64,000 bases of DNA, from contig JAHLWT010000207.1 in NCBI GenBank assembly GCA_019057775.1, positions 15,344 to 79,343 on the forward strand. The letters run 5' to 3'. Made by a program: the position numbers and the translations under genes. The notes below the pieces were generated by a model. It saw only the letters and a program-made list of their open reading frames with translations. It was not told where the DNA came from and did not search any database. This DNA is from Promethearchaeota archaeon (GTDB lineage Archaea > Asgardarchaeota > Lokiarchaeia > Sigynarchaeales > SOKP01). This document shows positions 42,310-48,862 of the stretch, in pieces. The stretch's first letter is position 1; each line of letters begins with the position of its first letter.

Positions 42310-44247
42310 TTATAACTTATTATCTACATAACTTTTTAAATTAAATAAATAATCAAAATTATCACTATACACAGCTTGCTTACTTTCTCTTATTTCTTCT
42401 GGGTTTACAGTTTCGGAGCTAGTGCTAATTCTTTTTTTATAGATATAACTTCCATCATCTTGTAAAACACCAATAACTTTCACTGTCTGAGCAATAGCGA
42501 TAATTAAACAAATCTTTTCTGAATTATTATTATCCTTTAGTTTAATTTGCTGAATATTCACAAAATTTTTATTGTACTTAGTGTGTTTTTTTATAAGAAT
42601 TTTTAAATCCCTTACTCTGTTTTCTAATGGACCATAATCCAATCCAATTATATTTCGGGGGATTTTATCTGAAATACCAACTATTAATACACCTCCATGA
42701 TTATTAGCAAAACTAGCAATATGTTGACAGAATTTTATTTTGCTTTTGCTTAACTCTTGAATTTCTTTTATATTCCAAAAATCTAAGGTACGTTTAAAAT
42801 CCCATAATTCTGTTTCAATTCTGTTATCTTCCATTGATTTTTTTACAAACTTAATCCAAAAGTTTTCGTTGGAGAGAAGGGATTTTTGAATGACATATTT
42901 ACTCAAATCCAAATCAAGATTTCTACAAATCTCCTCATAGTTTTCTTTAGGGATTAGATCAATTGTTGATTGATAATTTTCTTTTTTTAATAAATAGACA
43001 GAGCAACCATTATTATTTTCGGGTAAAAATTCACGAGAATGAGTTGTAATAAAGATTTGAATTTTATCTGAAATATTTATAAATTTATCCCTTAATTTAG
43101 TTTCTAAACCAGGATGAAGGTGTAATTCTGGTTCTTCTATGAATAGAATCTTATTTTCTTTTAATTCCTTAATATATGCAAGAAGATGAATAATATTTAA
43201 AATTCCAGCTCCCATGTTTTCTTGTGTTAATACAATAGCTATATCCCTTTCTTTAAATGTAAGATATGTTCTATTATTTTGATCAGGCATTTGTCTCACG
43301 GTTAATATGTCAGGAAAGTATTCTTGTAATTCTTGGTTAAAATCTTGCAACCATTTATCTTGATTTGTAGCTGTTTTCATATGAATAAATTTTGCTAGAT
43401 TTTGACCATCGGATTCTAATGTTGTATCTGGAATATTATTTATGTCAGATAATTTCTTGAAATTCCGTCTATCGGGAATTAAATAAATGATGTCAAAAAA
43501 CTCTTTTTTTATTAAATCCATCATGATTGATAAAATTGGGTGTTCAGAAAATATATGGAGATTGTTAAAAAAGTTAGGAAGACTTGAGTTGATACTACCA
43601 ATATTAAATTGAGGGAAATCAGTAAAAAATTTTTGAATATTTATGCTTCTTCCAATAAGCTGACGAAAATCAGAAATTAAGGTTTGATTTATATTATTTG
43701 GTTTTTCTTTTAATATTGCTTTTAGTAGTATTTGTTCTTTTTCTATATTTCTATGTTTTGTTGAAACTTGACTAATAATGAGGTTTTTAATTATGTTATT
43801 GTAAACAATTTCTATGCAAATTTTTGAATAAAAGCCTTGATCAAATAACCATTGAATTGCTAGATTTTTATTTCGCCAGTCAGCTTCTTTAAGATATCCT
43901 TCCAATCCTTCTGAAGAACGAAAAGCATTAGTTAAGTAATTACCTTCATACAAATGAGTGAATAATTTACGTCTTAATGATTTTGATAATTTAAAAGATA
44001 AGATAATTGAAGCTTCAACTTGCGTGTTGTCCTCATAGATGTATCTTGAAGAAAAAACACCATTTTGATAATTTTCTTTTAGCATTCTAAAAATTTTAAA
44101 TAAGTTAGATTTTCCAGAATTATTTTTTCCAATTAATACATTATAATTATTGAGATTAGAAAATTCTGCTCTAATATAACTTAAGAAATGAAAAAGTTCA
44201 ATTTTTTCAATCTTTAATCCCAACTCGATAATTTTTGCTGATTTCAT
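42310..44247 (-). CDS. AAA-family ATPase fused to AlbA_2/Schlafen-like domain
   Basis: 645 residues. The N-terminal ABC/OLD-type ATPase has Walker A LIGKNNSGKSNL (38-49), a signature-like QENMGAGILNIIHLLAYI (342-359), Walker B ILFIEEPELHLHP (367-379) and TTHSREF (401-407). From about 478 there is an AlbA_2/Schlafen-like domain: IETELWDFKRTLDFW, CQHIASFANNHGGVLIVGIS, IIGLDYG, then ICLIIAIAQTVKVIGV. OLD nucleases carry a Toprim domain at this place; here AlbA_2 replaces it. AlbA_2 domains bind or cut nucleic acid in several systems. The combination and island setting suggest an anti-phage or nucleic-acid-responsive effector (inference). Confidence 0.8.
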   Translation of the reverse strand: MKSAKIIELGLKIEKIELFHFLSYIRAEFSNLNNYNVLIGKNNSGKSNLFKIFRMLKENYQNGVFSSRYIYEDNTQVEASIILSFKLSKSLRRKLFTHLYEGNYLTNAFRSSEGLEGYLKEADWRNKNLAIQWLFDQGFYSKICIEIVYNNIIKNLIISQVSTKHRNIEKEQILLKAILKEKPNNINQTLISDFRQLIGRSINIQKFFTDFPQFNIGSINSSLPNFFNNLHIFSEHPILSIMMDLIKKEFFDIIYLIPDRRNFKKLSDINNIPDTTLESDGQNLAKFIHMKTATNQDKWLQDFNQELQEYFPDILTVRQMPDQNNRTYLTFKERDIAIVLTQENMGAGILNIIHLLAYIKELKENKILFIEEPELHLHPGLETKLRDKFINISDKIQIFITTHSREFLPENNNGCSVYLLKKENYQSTIDLIPKENYEEICRNLDLDLSKYVIQKSLLSNENFWIKFVKKSMEDNRIETELWDFKRTLDFWNIKEIQELSKSKIKFCQHIASFANNHGGVLIVGISDKIPRNIIGLDYGPLENRVRDLKILIKKHTKYNKNFVNIQQIKLKDNNNSEKICLIIAIAQTVKVIGVLQDDGSYIYKKRISTSSETVNPEEIRESKQAVYSDNFDYLFNLKSYVDNKL

Positions 44248-44384
44248 ATTCTTTCAATAGTATAATGCTATGATAAATATAAAAAATTTATGCTCAATGA
44301 TTCTATCTACAAAGGAATGGATTTTGAAATATTATCTTAACAAAATTCAATTTGACACTAATTTTAAAAAGTAAGTATTAAAAG

Positions 44385-44465
44385 AAATCTACTACAAAAT
44401 TAAATTTTTAAAAAAAGATTGTTAAAAAACTGGCCATCCTGAGATCCAAATTTTCTCCTGGATAT
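44385..44465 (+). repeat. Island repeat copy F
   Basis: ACAAAATTAAATTTTTAAAA, then GATTGTTAAAAAACTGGCCA, then TCCTGAGATCCAAATTTTCT and CCTGGATA. Shares the core and the ACTGGCCATCCTGAGA block with copies C, D and E. Confidence 0.65.
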
Positions 44466-44522
44466 CATGAAAAAATCTTAGTAAATGTTACATTTAATTG
44501 TTACATTTCAACAAAGAAATTT

Positions 44523-44562
44523 TCCACCGGGTGAAATTTTTTTAGGTCCAGGATAAAAAAAA
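44523..44562. repeat. Palindromic island element
   Basis: CCACCGGGTGAAATTTTTTT followed by AGGTCCAGGATAAAAAAAAT. It belongs to the same motif family as 38674, 39427 and 42254 and lies between the integrase and the AAA gene. Confidence 0.5.
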
Positions 44563-44602
44563 TTAATTTTATAATATTTGATATTTGTTAATCATATTTG
44601 TA

Positions 44603-44654
44603 ACAAGTATTTGTTACAAGTATTTGTTACAAGTAATTGTTACAAGTAATTGTT
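44603..44654. repeat. Four tandem 13-bp iterons
   Basis: Two copies of ACAAGTATTTGTT and two of ACAAGTAATTGTT in direct tandem, preceded by TTTGTA. Each unit is close to palindromic (AACAAGTATTTGTT). The site is near the integrase gene end. Possible binding site for a replication or recombination protein. Confidence 0.7.
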
Positions 44655-44722
44655 GCAAATAAAAGTGCAAATAAAAAAAGTTAAAAAATTTTTTCCAGAT
44701 CCAAGATAAAAAAAATAAAAAA

Positions 44723-45703
44723 TTATAATTGAATATTTTTGAATGGATACCAGGTATCATAGTAATTTAGAAATTTCTTATAATTAATTGATTTTTTGAC
44801 ATAATTATTAAAATTAACACCATGTACAGCTTGATTTAATAGAATTTTCAATATTGTATCATCAGTGCAACCCATTTCAAATCTTAACGCATTGAGAGAT
44901 CTTCTGAAAACTTGACAAGTTATATTCTTTTTAATACCAATTTTGGGGATGACATCTTTTAGGAATTCATTGAAAGTACGATTTGAGAATCGTTTTAAAT
45001 GTGTTGAGATAAATAGTGCTTTATTATAGGTGTTTAATAATTTTCTTTCTTCAATAAAATCCTTCAATTTATCTCTAAAGTCTGTAGAGAAATAATATGC
45101 TTTTCTTCCTCTTTTCCCAGAAGTATCGAAAAATCTTTTTTCCAAATCAACTTTATCATAATCAATATTGATTAGTTCACCTTTACGTGGCCCTGCTTCT
45201 ACAAATAAGCGAAAAATCAGATAATATGTATAATTTCTTGGCTTTAAATAGTCTAAAATCTCTTTGATTTCTTCAATAGTTAGAAAAACATCTGAATTTG
45301 AATTTGCCTCTTTATGTGTAGGTTTCCATTTTACAAGTCGATTGGGGAATTTAATGATAAAATCATATTTTTCATCATAATAATCCATACAGAAATCTAA
45401 AAAACTCTTTAAAATTGTCCATTTAAATTTTTTAGAACTTAACCCAATGTCCTTTAATTGATTTAAGAAATCAAAGTAATCTATTAAATCGCTTTTGTTT
45501 ATTTCAAATATATGGCAGCTGTATCCAAAATATTTTTTTTTTTTAGATTTTATCTTAGATTCTTTTTGAAAAAAGTAGTTTAACGCCGATCTTCTTGCTG
45601 CAACTGACTGATTTGAATGCTTATATCTATTTAGGTATTTATCAATTATTTCATCGTTAGATGGGAAATTTCCCTCATCTTTCTTTGATTTATCTGTAAT
45701 CAT
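44723..45703 (-). CDS. Tyrosine recombinase/integrase
   Basis: 326 residues. An N-terminal SAM-like core-binding domain (about 15-115) is followed by the catalytic domain. Arg173 in AGPRKGELINID, Lys near 197-201 in GKRGRKAYYF, box II QVFRRSLNALR with Arg267, and Tyr301 in FNNYVKKS are at the expected spacing. The two usual His positions are Gln (Gln264 before Arg267; Gln291 in LLNQAVHG). Catalytic members usually have HxxR and H/W, so activity may be altered, or this lineage has its own version. It overlaps the upstream ribbon-helix-helix gene by four bases (ATGA). It marks the island as an integrated element. Confidence 0.85.
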   Translation of the reverse strand: MITDKSKKDEGNFPSNDEIIDKYLNRYKHSNQSVAARRSALNYFFQKESKIKSKKKKYFGYSCHIFEINKSDLIDYFDFLNQLKDIGLSSKKFKWTILKSFLDFCMDYYDEKYDFIIKFPNRLVKWKPTHKEANSNSDVFLTIEEIKEILDYLKPRNYTYYLIFRLFVEAGPRKGELINIDYDKVDLEKRFFDTSGKRGRKAYYFSTDFRDKLKDFIEERKLLNTYNKALFISTHLKRFSNRTFNEFLKDVIPKIGIKKNITCQVFRRSLNALRFEMGCTDDTILKILLNQAVHGVNFNNYVKKSINYKKFLNYYDTWYPFKNIQL

Positions 45704-46224
45704 CGAAGGCCATACCTCCCATTTATTACGTTTAATTTAAAAATTTCTCTATTAGTCATTATAAGAATTACTTTATTGCACTCAATTTTAGTCATATCGC
45801 TAATTTGTTTAGGAGTTAGGGATTTATGCCCTTCCAATAATTTCCTAATTCTCATTGTTTCTTTTGTTAAATCTGACATTATACCTTTTTCTTTTAACTT
45901 TTTATATTCTTCTTGAATTGCTTGCGACGTTTCTAAAATATTATTCATAGCTTCATCTCTTTTCTTTTTCTCTCCTTCAATCTCAAGTAATTTCTGAGTA
46001 TCTTTTGATATTTTAAGAAGAAGCTCTGGATTAAATTGTATTGAATTCCTTAGCTCAGGGTTTTTAATTCTCTTTATTTTTTCACGTATAGCATCTCTAA
46101 TCCATTCCGAGGCAGTTGACTTTATGTCTTTAGCAAATTTTTGAATTACTTCTTTTTCATCTTCAGTAAAAGCAATATGAACAATTTTATTCCTTATTTT
46201 CTTTTCATTATCTTTTTGAGGCAG
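45700..46224 (-). CDS. Ribbon-helix-helix DNA-binding protein with C-terminal winged helix, CTG start
   Basis: 174 residues. The frame upstream of the first ATG (45948) is open to TGA at 46231-46233. The reading frame extends to CTG at 46222-46224, with a perfect GGTGAT ribosome site (46230-46235) five bases before it, so I use the CTG. The N-terminal half has the RHH pattern IVHIAFTEDEKEVIQKFAKD then STASEWIRDAIREKIKR. A coiled linker follows. The C-terminal part (RIRKLLEGHKSLTPKQISDM, TKIECNKVILIMTN) looks like a winged helix. Such proteins are typical of archaeal plasmids and viruses. It is translationally coupled to the integrase. Confidence 0.7.
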   Translation of the reverse strand: MPQKDNEKKIRNKIVHIAFTEDEKEVIQKFAKDIKSTASEWIRDAIREKIKRIKNPELRNSIQFNPELLLKISKDTQKLLEIEGEKKKRDEAMNNILETSQAIQEEYKKLKEKGIMSDLTKETMRIRKLLEGHKSLTPKQISDMTKIECNKVILIMTNREIFKLNVINGRYGLR

Positions 46225-46229
46225 TTTTA

Positions 46230-46235
46230 ATCACC
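46230..46235 (-). promoter_or_regulatory. Ribosome binding site GGTGAT before a CTG start
   Basis: GGTGAT on the minus strand is a six-base match to the 16S anti-Shine-Dalgarno. It is five bases upstream of CTG 46224 and the TGA stop lies within it, so no other start codon in frame is available near it. Confidence 0.55.
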
Positions 46236-46339
46236 AAAAAATAAATTTTTTTTCTAATTAGATAATGAAAATTCACATATATAAATCTTATATATTTTTA
46301 ATATTATAACACCAATTTCACGATGATTAAATATACTTT

Positions 46340-47392
46340 TTATAATCGAGATTTATAAAGTAAATTCGCAATTGTAGAAAAAGCATAATCTACGTTTTCT
46401 CCCAATAGAGCTGATGTTTCAATAAAACCTAGTCCTAGTTTGCTGGCCAGTTGATTTGCCATTTCGGATTTTATTTCCCTTTGTTCAATCAAATCTTTTT
46501 TATTTCCAATAATAAAACCCATTAGGTCTTCAGAACGGTTAGATAATTGATCAGAAACATCTGAAAACCATCGTGGAATATTATCAAAGGAATTAGGATT
46601 AGTAAGATCACATACCAAAAAAACAGCATCGGAACCACGATAAAATTGTTCTCTCATGCGAGCAAACTTTTGCTGCCCCCCAATGTCCCATAAAGTCAAT
46701 TGTATAATAGACTCTTCGATTTTAAAAATTTTATCAGATACCATAACGCCCATAGTGGGCACATAAGATCTCCTAAATGCTTTATCTGTATATCTTAAAA
46801 TTAAAGAAGTTTTTCCGACCGAGGGATCTCCGACAATTATTATCTTAAATTGATAATTTATTAAACTTCTATCTATCGCTTGTTGCTCTGGAAATTGTTC
46901 ACCTTGTGGTTGAGCATTTTCCTGCATTCTGAAATCATCCAGAAGATCTGATACCTTTTTTTCCAAAGATGTCAATATATCAACAAAATTTTCTCGAGGG
47001 GCTTTTGATTTTTCTGACTCCATGACTTTTTGAGCAATTTCTTCAAAAGGAATGGATAAATGAGTAATATATTTATAAAAAATAACATCATTATTTTCTT
47101 TAAATAAAAGAACTATAGCACCCTGACCTATAGATCCACGTCTAGTTTCGTCAATCCAGCTTATATACTTTATTATTCCTTTTAAACCTAATGAAGGAAA
47201 GGGAAGTATTACTAAAGATTCTGGAACTAGTCCTTGTTCCCCTGATAGGACAGAAAATGTCTTGATACTTATGTTGATTAATTCCATCTGTGAAAATTTA
47301 GTCGGAAGCCATGCTTTTGGGTTTGGACCCACCGCATCATCCAATTCAAAGTAAATAATATCTGTTATTATCTGCCGGTTCATCATACTCAT
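46340..47392 (-). CDS. Small GTPase fused to an N-terminal longin-like domain, GTPase 2
   Basis: 350 residues, paralogue of the 34120-35163 gene. The N-terminal domain (DIIYFELDDAVGPNPKAWLP, ESLVILPFPSLGLKGIIKYI) ends near 120, then a linker. GTPase domain: G1 GDPSVGKT (188-195), G2 Thr in VPTMGV, G3 WDIGGQ (235-240), G4 NKKD (297-300), G5 TSA (326-328). The GGQ in G3 is Arf/SRbeta-like, whereas GTPase 1 has the AGQ typical of Rab/Ras. No C-terminal Cys for lipidation. The strong conservation of the N-terminal domain in both genes argues for a functional cis partner. It borders the island on its right side. Confidence 0.85.
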   Translation of the reverse strand: MSMMNRQIITDIIYFELDDAVGPNPKAWLPTKFSQMELINISIKTFSVLSGEQGLVPESLVILPFPSLGLKGIIKYISWIDETRRGSIGQGAIVLLFKENNDVIFYKYITHLSIPFEEIAQKVMESEKSKAPRENFVDILTSLEKKVSDLLDDFRMQENAQPQGEQFPEQQAIDRSLINYQFKIIIVGDPSVGKTSLILRYTDKAFRRSYVPTMGVMVSDKIFKIEESIIQLTLWDIGGQQKFARMREQFYRGSDAVFLVCDLTNPNSFDNIPRWFSDVSDQLSNRSEDLMGFIIGNKKDLIEQREIKSEMANQLASKLGLGFIETSALLGENVDYAFSTIANLLYKSRL

Positions 47393-47533
47393 ATAAATTG
47401 GTATAAGTTAAAATTATATTCGTAAAATAAAACTGTTTGTCTTCAATTAATGATTTAATTTCTTCTATTAAATATTAGTAACAAAAAAAAAGATTGTATG
47501 TTTTAAAAAAAAAAGTAAGATAAAGTATTTGGT

Positions 47534-48244
47534 TCATCCTTTCAATCCAACGTACATGAACCAAAAGCTAGCTAAATATCCAATTCGTACAAATATAACC
47601 GTTATTCCAGGAACTGTCAATCCCTCTAACAGCCCAAAAACACAAAAACCTATTGAGCCCGCTGATAAAAAAAAGAAATTTTTCCTGATTACTCCTGAGG
47701 TTTGAAAACCTTTGTATAAAAACCCAAATCCTAAGAAAACAAGCGTGGATAACAATAATCCACCAACTAACATTCCCGCAATAGTAAACATATTAGTATT
47801 ATAATCGATTAGATTTATGCTAGGAGGATCTGGTGGTTCTGGGACAAAATTGAATGAAGTTAGAGGATCAATAAGCATAACTATTTCAAATGCAACAGAA
47901 ATAACAATAATAAATGTAAGGATATACCATTTTTTCTTCGGAGTTAAAAGTTCAGTGCCAATATACATTGCTAAAATAATGACTGGAGCGAACCAGATAT
48001 AACTAAAAATTCCCACAAATCCATTATTAACAATATTGTGGCCTGTAATAAGAAGTGTTAAGAAATCACTAAAAACTCCTAAGAACATTAGTCCTGCTAA
48101 CATAACGGTTAATCCTAAATATGAAAGAAGTTTAGCACCCGTTTTTTTCGATTTAAAATAGAAGAATAAACCAAATATTACGCCAAACACCACGACTCCA
48201 GTAGCCGTAATTCCATCAATCCATCCGTATTCATTTAAAGCCAT
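47534..48244 (-). CDS. Seven-helix membrane protein, unknown
   Basis: 236 residues from ATG 48244; a GTG at 48256 would add MYLN. Hydrophobic helices lie near residues 15-31, 38-58, 62-85, 90-110, 120-140, 155-178 and 188-215. The loop VPEPPDPPSINLIDYNTN faces outside. No signature of opsins or transporters is seen. A CATATAATAAATTAAG stretch 30-45 bases upstream is a candidate TATA. Lies between GTPase 2 and the tRNA gene on the same strand. Confidence 0.7.
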   Translation of the reverse strand: MALNEYGWIDGITATGVVVFGVIFGLFFYFKSKKTGAKLLSYLGLTVMLAGLMFLGVFSDFLTLLITGHNIVNNGFVGIFSYIWFAPVIILAMYIGTELLTPKKKWYILTFIIVISVAFEIVMLIDPLTSFNFVPEPPDPPSINLIDYNTNMFTIAGMLVGGLLLSTLVFLGFGFLYKGFQTSGVIRKNFFFLSAGSIGFCVFGLLEGLTVPGITVIFVRIGYLASFWFMYVGLKG

Positions 48245-48341
48245 ATTTAAATACACTAATAACGAAATTTTCTTAATTTATTATATGATCTTCAAGTATT
48301 TTAAATGATTTGTTAGTGATTTTTTTTTGAAGTTATTTTAA

Positions 48342-48415
48342 TGGGAAAGAGGGGATTTGAACCCCCGGCCTCTTGGTTCCGGACCAAGAATCATACCAAG
48401 CTAGACTACTTTCCC
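48342..48415 (-). tRNA. tRNA-Pro (anticodon CGG)
   Basis: A 74-base cloverleaf can be drawn by hand. The acceptor GGGAAAG/CTTTCCC is perfect and the discriminator is A. The D arm contains GG. The anticodon stem CTTGG/CCAAG encloses loop TCCGGAA with anticodon CGG at 48379-48381. The variable loop has five bases, and the T stem is GGGGG/CCCCT with loop TTCAAAT. No CCA is encoded and there is no intron. Position 33 is C instead of the nearly universal U. A TATA-like TTTATAATA lies about 20 bases upstream on the minus strand. Confidence 0.92.
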
Positions 48416-48520
48416 ATATCTTTATTATAAATATTTTAAGTAGAAAAGTTTTAAGAAAATAGGGACTGTTAAAATAGGAGATATAAAGGTATTAGAATCC
48501 TAATATATAACGTATTTTAT

Positions 48521-48796
48521 TTAATCTTTAATGTTCTCTAAGATAGAGATGATTCGGTAAACGGTTGTCCGAGCATGGAATGGAATATTGGCATCTTGAG
48601 CGAGATCATCAACCATATACATTACATTACTAGAAATGACCCCAGGGGTTTCGTCCTCTTTATGTAACTCATTAATACTTCTTTGAGCAACACGTTTAAT
48701 GTTTCTGGGAACACTACGATCACTCATCATACCATTAAGAAGTTCTTCAACATTATCAAAAGTTTTTTTGACTTCCTCAGCTGAAACTTTAGGCAA
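48521..48796 (-). CDS. UPF0147 family protein
   Basis: 91 residues, TTG start supported by GGTGAT about eight bases before it. It is an all-helical small protein with the UPF0147 hallmarks SVPRNIKRVAQRSINELHKE and the C-terminal FHARTTVYRIISILENIKD. The family is restricted to archaea, function unknown. It lies downstream of PEP synthase with a 66-base gap, so it may be read through from it. Confidence 0.88.
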   Translation of the reverse strand: MPKVSAEEVKKTFDNVEELLNGMMSDRSVPRNIKRVAQRSINELHKEDETPGVISSNVMYMVDDLAQDANIPFHARTTVYRIISILENIKD

Positions 48797-48862
48797 TAGA
48801 AAAAATCACCAAGAGAAGAATTTTAAAATATAAAATATTTCTTAAAATTTAATTTTTTTGAT

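Larger units (their letters stand above)
44248..44722. other. Intergenic region with repeat copy F and 13-bp iterons
   Basis: 475 bases without a gene. Holds repeat copy F (44385-44465), the palindromic motif at 44523-44562, the four-unit 13-bp array (44603-44654) and a further motif copy at 44689-44720. Confidence 0.6.

Noticed and set aside
45700..45948. Short version of the RHH gene starting at ATG 45948
   Set aside because: The frame is open and protein-like for 92 further codons upstream, including the whole RHH domain, with a perfect ribosome site before CTG 46224.
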